Both the position numbers and the translations under genes were made by a program. From contig CAZMKU010000088.1 in the NCBI GenBank assembly GCA_964567085.1, positions 1 through 6,742 of the forward strand: a DNA stretch of 6,742 nt, given 5' to 3'. The DNA is from SVTX01 sp964567085. GTDB taxonomy: Bacteria > Bacillota > Clostridia > Oscillospirales > CAG-272. Numbering within the stretch: position 1 is the stretch's first letter; each line of letters begins with the position of its first letter. Under the pieces are notes generated by a model. It did not search any database. It had not been told where the DNA came from and was given only the letters and a program-made list of their open reading frames with translations. Shown here in pieces: positions 1 to 5,198 of the stretch.

Positions 1-14
1 TCCGCGATAGCGGA
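1..14. other. Small hairpin at window edge
   Basis: TCCGC-GATA-GCGGA forms a 5-bp stem with a 4-base loop, followed on the plus strand by the AT-rich TTTATAT. It may be the end of a longer stem or terminator belonging to a gene outside the window, but the left edge cuts it off. No run of T long enough for a confident terminator is visible. Confidence 0.25.
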
Positions 15-25
15 TTTATATCGAC

Positions 26-51
26 GCGTAGTGTCCTTAAGGGCACTACGC
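26..51. repeat. Hairpin element A (TTAA-loop palindrome)
   Basis: The arms GCGTAGTG (26-33) and CACTACGC (44-51) pair perfectly. They are extended inward by T34-G43 (wobble), C35-G42 and C36-G41, giving an 11-bp stem with a TTAA loop (37-40). It abuts the 3' end of the VanZ-like gene and shares base 51 with that gene's TAG stop. No T-tract follows on either strand, so it is not a canonical intrinsic terminator. A related hairpin lies at 6689-6721, with the same TGTCCTTAA left-arm core, the same ACGCTAA 3' end and compensatory stem changes. The two are probably copies of one small structured repeat. Confidence 0.6.
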
Positions 52-533
52 TAATCCTTCCGTTTTTTTATAGCGTATATGATAAATATAATTCCCATTA
101 TGATGAGATTTGCCGTGGCGGCACCGATAACGTCCACGAGCACGTCCATTATATCGCACGCGCGACCCGGGGAGAAAAGCTGAATGAATTCATCAACACA
201 CGCGATAAGAAACGATATCACAACAGGTGAGAAATATATGATCAGCCTTTTCGTGAAAAGGTTTTTGAAATCAACAGGGAAGATGAATATTGCCGTGAGC
301 GTCAGTATCATTGAAAGCGCGAAGAATTCCGCAAAATGACCGAGCGTGCGGATGCTCTGCTCGCTGATGTCAATATCAATATTGAAAAACGACAGAGCCT
401 TTACGAGTATTTCCTTTGCCGTGCCGCTCATATCCGTGCTTTGCGCTCCGTTTTTCAGAGAGTTGCTGAAAATGAAGGCCACACAGAGAATAAGAATTAT
501 TGCGAGTGAAATTATAATATACTTCTTTTTCAT
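51..533 (-). CDS. VanZ-like family membrane protein
   Basis: A 160-residue integral membrane protein of the VanZ-like family. Hydrophobic segments lie at about 5-23, 66-86, 97-115 and 135-154, with a positively charged C-terminus (KKRKD). Family hallmarks are visible: FSNS near residues 22-25 after the first helix, R62 followed by GHF (65-67) and E69, DE at 114-115 with Q118, PGR at 122-124, then D127, D130, D134 and G137. The founding member, VanZ of the enterococcal vanA cluster, gives low-level teicoplanin resistance, but most chromosomal homologues have no defined role. No van genes are present here, so resistance should not be assumed. The ATG start is supported by a near-perfect Shine-Dalgarno five bases upstream and by a consensus promoter. 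The gene is transcribed divergently from the MATE genes. Its TAG stop touches hairpin element A. Confidence 0.88.
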   Translation of the reverse strand: MKKKYIIISLAIILILCVAFIFSNSLKNGAQSTDMSGTAKEILVKALSFFNIDIDISEQSIRTLGHFAEFFALSMILTLTAIFIFPVDFKNLFTKRLIIYFSPVVISFLIACVDEFIQLFSPGRACDIMDVLVDVIGAATANLIIMGIIFIIYAIKKRKD

Positions 534-538
534 TTTAC

Positions 539-544
539 CCTCCT
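539..544 (-). promoter_or_regulatory. Shine-Dalgarno of the VanZ-like gene
   Basis: On the minus strand this reads AGGAGG, a perfect anti-16S match, with a 5-base spacer (GTAAA) before the ATG. It fixes the start at base 533. Confidence 0.85.
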
Positions 545-569
545 TGTATGACTTGTTAACTGTAAAATC

Positions 570-599
570 ATTATATCACATCTTATTCCCGCTTGTCAA
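570..599 (-). promoter_or_regulatory. Consensus sigma-A-type promoter for the VanZ-like gene
   Basis: On the minus strand, TTGACA (-35, bases 599-594) is followed by an 18-base spacer and TATAAT (-10, bases 575-570), preceded by TG plus one base (extended -10). Both hexamers match consensus exactly. Transcription should start near base 563, giving a leader of about 30 bases. Such a promoter is expected to be strong unless repressed; no clear operator overlaps it. Confidence 0.85.
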
Positions 600-632
600 A
601 TAAAATTTCTGACCGTTCTTATTTAATTTGAC

Positions 633-647
633 TTTTTTATGAAAAAA
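633..647. other. A/T-tract inverted repeat between divergent promoters
   Basis: TTTTTT-ATG-AAAAAA is a perfect 6-bp inverted repeat. It sits just upstream of the MATE promoter -35 box and between the two divergent promoters. It could act as an UP-like or bent A-tract element for the MATE promoter, or as a regulator half-site pair. Such low-complexity repeats also arise by chance in AT-rich intergenic DNA. Confidence 0.3.
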
Positions 648-649
648 TA

Positions 650-678
650 TTGCATTAAATCGAAAAAAGTTATATAAT
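650..678 (+). promoter_or_regulatory. Promoter for the first MATE gene
   Basis: TTGCAT (-35, 650-655), a 17-base spacer and TATAAT (-10, 673-678). The predicted start near 685 leaves a leader of about 25 bases before GTG 711. The AT-rich DNA upstream (633-649) resembles an UP element. An additional TTGACT at 628-633 has no -10 at suitable spacing. Confidence 0.75.
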
Positions 679-696
679 AAGTATGGATTTCAAAAA

Positions 697-705
697 AGGA
701 AGTGG
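697..705 (+). promoter_or_regulatory. Shine-Dalgarno that sets the first MATE start at GTG 711
   Basis: AGGAAGTGG resembles AGGAGGTG and lies 5 bases before GTG 711. The in-frame GTG at 702 falls inside this motif and would have no spacer, so 711 is the better start. Confidence 0.7.
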
Positions 706-710
706 TTTTT

Positions 711-2081
711 GTGAGGAAGCTTGTGTCAAAGCTTTTCCCATTTAATAGAGAAATAATTACGGAAACGCTCAGGCTCGCGTGGCCCGCGATCGTTGAAACG
801 CTTTTCGTGGCGATGGCGGGACTTCTCGACTCGCTTATGGTGAGCGAGCTGGGCTCTGAATACGTAGCGGCGGTAGGTCTTACTACTCAGCCGAAATTTA
901 TAGGTCTGGCGATATTTTTCGCGATAAGCGTATCGACAAGCGCCGTAGTCGCGCGAAGAAATGGCGAGAAGAGAAGGGATAGCGCAAACAGAACCCTCCT
1001 CACCTCTCTTATTTTCGTGATCTTTGCGGCAATAGCGGTAAGCGCCGTGTTCGTGATTTTTGCAGATCCTATTATTCGTCTTTGCGGTTCGTCCGAGAAT
1101 ACCCACGGCCCTGCCGTAGCGTATTTCAGGATAATTATGGGCGGTATTATTTTTAATTGCATACAGATAGTTATAAACTCGGCGCAGAGAGGCGCGGGCA
1201 ATACCAAGATCACTATGCTAACGAACGTGACCTCGAATACGGTCAACGTAATATTCAATTATCTTCTCATCGGCGGCAAATTCGGATTTCCCGCGCTTGG
1301 AATTGAGGGCGCTGCGATCGCAACGGTTCTCGGTACGGTTGTAAGCAGCATTATGAGTATTGCTTCGGTATGCAAGAAGGACAGATTTTTAAGCATTCAG
1401 TATATAATCCGAGAGAAGATCAAGCCTACCCTTCACGCCTTTAAGGTTTTGTTGAAATTCGGCTACAGTATATTTATTGAGCAGATACTTTTGCGCGCGG
1501 GCTTTATGGCTACGGCGCTTATGGCGGCAAATTGCGGAGACGCCTCTATGGCAGCACATCAGGCGGCGATGAACGTTCTGACTATTTCGTTTGCCTTTGG
1601 CGACGGCTTACAGCACGCGGCGGTAGCGCTTATCGGCAAAAGCTTGGGTGAGGGGGATCCCGACAAGGCAAAGGTCTATGGAGCGGCGTGCCAAACGGTC
1701 GGCAGCGCGATCTCGGTTGTCGTGGCGCTGCTCTTTATGCTCGGCGGCAGATGGATAATGACCTTGTTCTTCAAGGAAGAGACGCATATCGTTGATATTG
1801 GAGCAAAGCTCGTTTACTTTATGATACTTATCGTCCTGTTCCAGATAATTCAGGTTATCTACACGGGCGCGCTTCGAGGCGCGGGCGATACGCTTTATAC
1901 GGCTATATGCTCGACGATTTCGGTTACTGTGGTACGGACCGTCGTTTCCTATATATTCTGTTATCCGTTAGGCCTTGGAATTTTTGGCGTCTGGTGCGGA
2001 ATTCTCGCCGATCAGGTCGTGAGATTTATTCTCTCGAGTATAAGATTCAAGCGAGGCAAATGGGTTAAGATCAAAGTGTAA
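711..2081 (+). CDS. MATE family efflux transporter, NorM-like
   Basis: A multidrug and toxic compound extrusion (MATE) transporter of 456 residues, the usual family length, expected to have 12 membrane helices in two pseudo-symmetric halves. Family proteins expel cationic drugs or metabolites in exchange for Na+ or H+. The halves show matching signatures: RGAGNT at 160-165 and RGAGDT at 389-394. Others are VNVIFNYLLIGG (178-189), GKSLGEGD (309-316) and a final helix containing GVWCG. An Asp in helix 1 (D40) and a Glu in the helix-7 region (E257) lie where NorM proteins carry cation-coupling acidic residues; this assignment is by position only. The C-terminus is basic. GTG 711 is preferred over GTG 702 on Shine-Dalgarno spacing. 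The gene has its own promoter and ends in a hairpin terminator. The substrate cannot be told from sequence. Confidence 0.93.
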   Translation: MRKLVSKLFPFNREIITETLRLAWPAIVETLFVAMAGLLDSLMVSELGSEYVAAVGLTTQPKFIGLAIFFAISVSTSAVVARRNGEKRRDSANRTLLTSLIFVIFAAIAVSAVFVIFADPIIRLCGSSENTHGPAVAYFRIIMGGIIFNCIQIVINSAQRGAGNTKITMLTNVTSNTVNVIFNYLLIGGKFGFPALGIEGAAIATVLGTVVSSIMSIASVCKKDRFLSIQYIIREKIKPTLHAFKVLLKFGYSIFIEQILLRAGFMATALMAANCGDASMAAHQAAMNVLTISFAFGDGLQHAAVALIGKSLGEGDPDKAKVYGAACQTVGSAISVVVALLFMLGGRWIMTLFFKEETHIVDIGAKLVYFMILIVLFQIIQVIYTGALRGAGDTLYTAICSTISVTVVRTVVSYIFCYPLGLGIFGVWCGILADQVVRFILSSIRFKRGKWVKIKV

Positions 2082-2085
2082 AATC

Positions 2086-2111
2086 AACGCCCCGAGACCT
2101 CGGGGCGTTTT
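2086..2111 (+). terminator. Intrinsic terminator/attenuator between the two MATE genes
   Basis: AACGCCCCGA (2086-2095) pairs perfectly with TCGGGGCGTT (2100-2109) around a GACC loop; the inner G-C would make 11 bp if a 2-base loop is allowed. T 2108-2111 is a short U-tract. The stem begins four bases after the stop of the first MATE gene and ends two bases before the GAGGAG ribosome binding site of the second. It probably gives partial termination, so the second gene depends on read-through or on a promoter inside the first gene. Confidence 0.75.
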
Positions 2112-2117
2112 GAGGAG
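2112..2117 (+). promoter_or_regulatory. Shine-Dalgarno of the second MATE gene
   Basis: GAGGAG lies 4 bases before ATG 2122. An in-frame TTG at 2110 is part of the terminator T-tract, has no upstream Shine-Dalgarno and is rejected as the start. Confidence 0.75.
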
Positions 2118-2121
2118 ATTT

Positions 2122-3429
2122 ATGATAGAAAAAAGACTACGAAAATATATTTTTCCGAGCATTTTCGCGATGACGGGCGTGTCGCTCTATATTTTAGCGG
2201 ATACGTTTTTCATATCCGTGGTTGGCGGCGCGGACGGAATATGCGCGCTGAATCTGATATTGCCGCTTTATTGTCTGATATTTGCTTTAGCCGCAATGAT
2301 AGGCACGGGCTCTGCTACGAGATACGCGATAATTAAAGCATCGGGAGGAGATGACGCCAACAGATATTTTTCAAACGCGGTCTTTTTTGCGATTACAGTT
2401 AGTATTCCGTTCGTGGTATGCGGGCTTGCAATTCCCGATAAAATATTGATGCTTCTTGGCGCGGACGGCAATATCGTCGCCGTGGGCGCGCCGTATCTTC
2501 GTACGGCTATGTGCTTTACGCCGTTTTTTATTCTGAGCAATACCGTAACGTCGTTTGTGAGAAACGACGGCTCGCCTAAGATCGCTATGGTCGCAACGCT
2601 GCTCAGCAGTCTGTTCAATATAGTTTTCGACTATATATTTATGTTCCCGATGGGACTCGGAATGCTTGGCGCGGCGTTGGCTACGGGAGCGTCACCTATA
2701 ATCAGTATTATAATTTGTATGGCTCATTATTTTTCCAAGAGGAATACGATCAAATTCGAATGGAAGCTTCCCTCGCTCAGGAGACTGTATCTTTCCTGTA
2801 TGCTCGGTATTTCGGGATTCATCGGCGAGGTGGCGAGCGGTGTCACGGGACTTGTATTTAACTTTATTTTACTATCGGTCGCGGGTAACGTCGGCGTAGC
2901 GGCGTATGGGGTTATCGCTAATATTTCAATCGTCTGTATCGCTATGTACAACGGCATCGCGCAGGGGCTTCAGCCTATGGCCAGCGAAGCAGAGGGCAGA
3001 GGAGAGAGTGATACTAAAAAACGCGTGCTTCGTCATTCCTTACTTATCGGTACTGCCGTGTCTGTAATTCTTGTTGGCGCGTGCTGTATTTTCGCTTCGC
3101 CCATCGTCAGTATCTTCAACAGCGAGGGCTCGGCGGCGCTTCAGGACTACGGAGTGATGGGCTTGCGCATTTACAGTATCGGCTTCTTGTTTGCGGGTGC
3201 GAATATAATAATTGCGGGATTCTTCGGAGCGGTCGATAAGCCTCGTGAGTGCGCGGCTATCTCGATCATCCGCGGCGTAGTGGCGATAGTTCTGTTTGCG
3301 ATTTTGCTCTCAAGCATAATGGGAATCGTCGGAGTCTGGCTCGCGTTTGCCGCGTCGGAGGCGTTGACGCTTGCGGTTTCCGTAGTATTGCTTGCAAGAA
3401 AAAACGATGCACTTGCAAAATCCCGATAA
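2122..3429 (+). CDS. MATE family efflux transporter, MepA/DinF-like
   Basis: A second MATE antiporter, 435 residues from ATG 2122, with a membrane-spanning pattern along its whole length and 12 expected helices. It begins with a short basic stretch, then PSIFAM and a first helix holding D27 in LADTFFI, a common MATE acidic position. Other signatures are VRNDGSPK (146-153), FDYIF (169-173), QGLQPMAS (281-288) followed by EGRG (291-294), and GFFGAVDKPRE (366-376). These resemble the MepA/DinF-type branch more than the NorM type, so this is not a recent duplicate of the upstream gene. It lacks the RGAG[ND]T motifs of its neighbour. There is no promoter in the 40-base gap, so expression probably comes from read-through of the terminator at 2086-2111. 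The promoter of the next gene lies inside its last codons. The substrate is unknown. Confidence 0.92.
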   Translation: MIEKRLRKYIFPSIFAMTGVSLYILADTFFISVVGGADGICALNLILPLYCLIFALAAMIGTGSATRYAIIKASGGDDANRYFSNAVFFAITVSIPFVVCGLAIPDKILMLLGADGNIVAVGAPYLRTAMCFTPFFILSNTVTSFVRNDGSPKIAMVATLLSSLFNIVFDYIFMFPMGLGMLGAALATGASPIISIIICMAHYFSKRNTIKFEWKLPSLRRLYLSCMLGISGFIGEVASGVTGLVFNFILLSVAGNVGVAAYGVIANISIVCIAMYNGIAQGLQPMASEAEGRGESDTKKRVLRHSLLIGTAVSVILVGACCIFASPIVSIFNSEGSAALQDYGVMGLRIYSIGFLFAGANIIIAGFFGAVDKPRECAAISIIRGVVAIVLFAILLSSIMGIVGVWLAFAASEALTLAVSVVLLARKNDALAKSR

Positions 3430-3441
3430 ATATGGTATAAT
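3413..3441 (+). promoter_or_regulatory. Promoter for the aldo/keto reductase operon
   Basis: TTGCAA (-35, 3413-3418), an exact 17-base spacer and TATAAT (-10, 3436-3441) with TG at 3433-3434 (extended -10). The -35 lies within the last codons of the second MATE gene. Transcription would start near 3448, giving a leader of about 25 bases. This suggests the downstream three genes are a separate transcription unit. Confidence 0.8.
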
Positions 3442-3472
3442 TATAGTATAAATAAAAAGTGAGGATGAAATT

Positions 3473-4591
3473 ATGATCTACAAGAGCTTTGGCAACAAAA
3501 AGCTGTCTGCATTGGGACTCGGTACTATGAGGTTGCCTACCGTTGATGGCGACAACGCTAAAATTGATATGGAAACCACAAAGAGAATGGTGAAATATGC
3601 GATTGAATCGGGTATCAATTATTTTGATACCGCCTGGATGTATCACAAGGGTAATTCGGAGCTTGCGATCGGTGAGGCCTTGTCCGAATATCCTCGCGAA
3701 AGCTTTTATCTGGCGTCAAAATTCCCGGGCTTCGGTAAGGACAATCTCGGCAGGGTAGAGGAGATCTTCGAGCGTCAGCTTGAAAAGTGTCGGGTCGAAT
3801 ATTTCGATTTTTACCTCTTCCACAACGTTTGCGAGGATAATATAGACGGTTACCTCGACGAGAAATACGGTATTTACGATTATCTTATGCGCCAGAAGGC
3901 AAACGGCAGGATCAAGCACCTCGGCTTTTCCACCCACGGAAGCCTTGATACGATGAAGCGCTTTCTTGACGCTTACGGCAAGGATATGGAATTCTGTCAG
4001 ATCCAGCTCAATTATCTCGACTGGAAGCTTCAGGACGCAAAGGCAAAGCTTGAGCTTGTAAGTAAATATAACATTCCGATCTGGGTAATGGAGCCCGTCC
4101 GCGGAGGCAGACTCGCGTCTCTCGAGGCAGACGACGAGGTGACGCTTAGGGCTCTCCGTCCCGATCACACTATTCCCGAGTGGGCGTTCCGCTTTCTGCA
4201 GGGCTTTGACTCTGTAATTATGACTCTTTCGGGTATGTCGAATATGGCGCAGCTTGAGGAAAACATCGCGACCTTCTCCGAGGAAAAGCCTCTGAGCAAA
4301 AAGGAATTTGATACGCTTATGGAAATCGTTGACAAAATGATCGAGAAGAGCGCCGTTCCTTGCACGTCATGTCGATACTGTACCGAAAAATGTCCTGCGG
4401 GGCTTGATATTCCCGTAATAATCGCGGCGTATAACGAATATATAAAGTCAAAGGATAAAGCGGTATTCTCGGAGCTTGACGGGGAAAAAGCGCCCGAGAG
4501 ATGTATCGGCTGCAGACAGTGCGAGAGACTTTGTCCGCAGGGAATAAAGATATCCGACGTAATGGTAAGGGTTGCCGCATTGATGAATTAA
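3473..4591 (+). CDS. Aldo/keto reductase with C-terminal 4Fe-4S ferredoxin domain
   Basis: A 372-residue cytoplasmic oxidoreductase. Residues 1 to about 275 form an aldo/keto reductase TIM barrel, starting with LGLGTMRLP and carrying the catalytic tetrad D52, Y57, K83 (ASKFP) and H117 (LFH). VMEPVRGGRL (205-214) is typical of this branch. The C-terminal part carries two CxxCxxCxxxCP motifs, C297/C300/C303/C307 and C344/C347/C350/C354, which should bind two 4Fe-4S clusters. The family is common in anaerobes. A substrate is not established for most members; NAD(P)H-linked carbonyl reduction with electron exchange through the clusters is an inference. Start ATG 3473 has GAGGA seven bases upstream and its own promoter. 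It is first in an apparent operon with the membrane protein and the phosphatase. No frame disruption or missing catalytic residue is seen. Confidence 0.93.
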   Translation: MIYKSFGNKKLSALGLGTMRLPTVDGDNAKIDMETTKRMVKYAIESGINYFDTAWMYHKGNSELAIGEALSEYPRESFYLASKFPGFGKDNLGRVEEIFERQLEKCRVEYFDFYLFHNVCEDNIDGYLDEKYGIYDYLMRQKANGRIKHLGFSTHGSLDTMKRFLDAYGKDMEFCQIQLNYLDWKLQDAKAKLELVSKYNIPIWVMEPVRGGRLASLEADDEVTLRALRPDHTIPEWAFRFLQGFDSVIMTLSGMSNMAQLEENIATFSEEKPLSKKEFDTLMEIVDKMIEKSAVPCTSCRYCTEKCPAGLDIPVIIAAYNEYIKSKDKAVFSELDGEKAPERCIGCRQCERLCPQGIKISDVMVRVAALMN

Positions 4592-4602
4592 AAATAAAAT
4601 AT

Positions 4603-4608
4603 GGAGGG
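4603..4608 (+). promoter_or_regulatory. Shine-Dalgarno that sets the start at ATG 4616
   Basis: GGAGGG with a 7-base spacer to ATG 4616. The upstream in-frame ATG at 4601 overlaps this motif and has only an A-rich sequence before it, so the longer form is unlikely. Confidence 0.75.
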
Positions 4609-4615
4609 CTTGGTA

Positions 4616-5182
4616 ATGAAGACACAAGGCACGGTTCAGAAAATTTCAAAGGTTTTATACATAATTTCGAAGGTAATAATGATCCTTATCTTCGTTTCGG
4701 CGGGTATTACGCTTGTATCGGGAATTATGATGTTCTCGATGTCGGGCATGGAGCTTGTCGATGAGATAATCGCGGAGGCATTCGTTGAAATGGATATGGA
4801 TTACACCGCATTCGATATGGGCATTATGATGCTCTGCGAGGCGTTGGTGCTCGTGGGCGAGGGAATTGTATGGATGTACGCGCGTAATTATTTCAAGCAC
4901 CAGCTTGACGACGGTACGCCCTTTACCTACCGCGGAGCTGACGAGCTCAAGGCGCTTGGCATTCGCGTTATCGCGTGGCCCTTGGGAGCTATGGTTGTCA
5001 GCACCGTTGTTTCCGTAATGTTCGGCGTAAGCTTTGAGAACGAGAGCTCGCTTGATATTACTCTCGGTATTGCGTGCATACTTCTTTCCTTTGTTTTCCG
5101 TCACGGCGCGGAATTGAAGGAAAAGGCAGACGCGGCGGAGAAAGCCGACGAGCAGAGCTTTCGAACACACGATATGTTTTAA
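4616..5182 (+). CDS. Four-helix membrane protein, possibly DUF2975-like
   Basis: A 188-residue membrane protein with no firm identification. Hydrophobic segments lie at about 13-42, 68-87, 114-138 and 147-163. Between helices 1 and 2 is an acidic, methionine-rich stretch: nine Met between residues 38 and 72, together with several Asp and Glu. Between helices 2 and 3 is DGTPFT (99-104), followed by ADELKALG (108-115). That DG-x-PF...LK-x-LG pattern resembles DUF2975 proteins, a small family of unknown function. The C-terminus after helix 4 is charged and rich in Ala, Glu and Lys (about 164-180). The DUF2975 match is by eye only. The gene lies 24 bases after the aldo/keto reductase and 16 before the phosphatase, with strong Shine-Dalgarno sites and no terminators, so co-transcription is likely. 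No partner HTH regulator is encoded here. Confidence 0.7.
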   Translation: MKTQGTVQKISKVLYIISKVIMILIFVSAGITLVSGIMMFSMSGMELVDEIIAEAFVEMDMDYTAFDMGIMMLCEALVLVGEGIVWMYARNYFKHQLDDGTPFTYRGADELKALGIRVIAWPLGAMVVSTVVSVMFGVSFENESSLDITLGIACILLSFVFRHGAELKEKADAAEKADEQSFRTHDMF

Positions 5183-5198
5183 ATAAAACGGAGGTATT

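Noticed and set aside
51..533. Glycopeptide-resistance call for the VanZ-like gene
   Set aside because: No other van genes are present, and most chromosomal VanZ-like proteins have no demonstrated resistance role.
346..603. An 85-codon plus-strand open frame over the VanZ-like start and intergenic region
   Set aside because: It is opposite a clear VanZ-like gene and its promoter, with no Shine-Dalgarno at the start.
702..710. GTG 702 as the start of the first MATE protein
   Set aside because: The codon lies within the Shine-Dalgarno-like AGGAAGTGG, leaving no spacer; GTG 711 has normal spacing.
2110..2121. TTG 2110 as the start of the second MATE protein
   Set aside because: It is part of the terminator T-tract and lacks a ribosome binding site; ATG 2122 has GAGGAG at workable spacing.
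4601..4615. ATG 4601 as the start of the small membrane protein
   Set aside because: It overlaps the GGAGGG that serves ATG 4616 and has no purine-rich site of its own.
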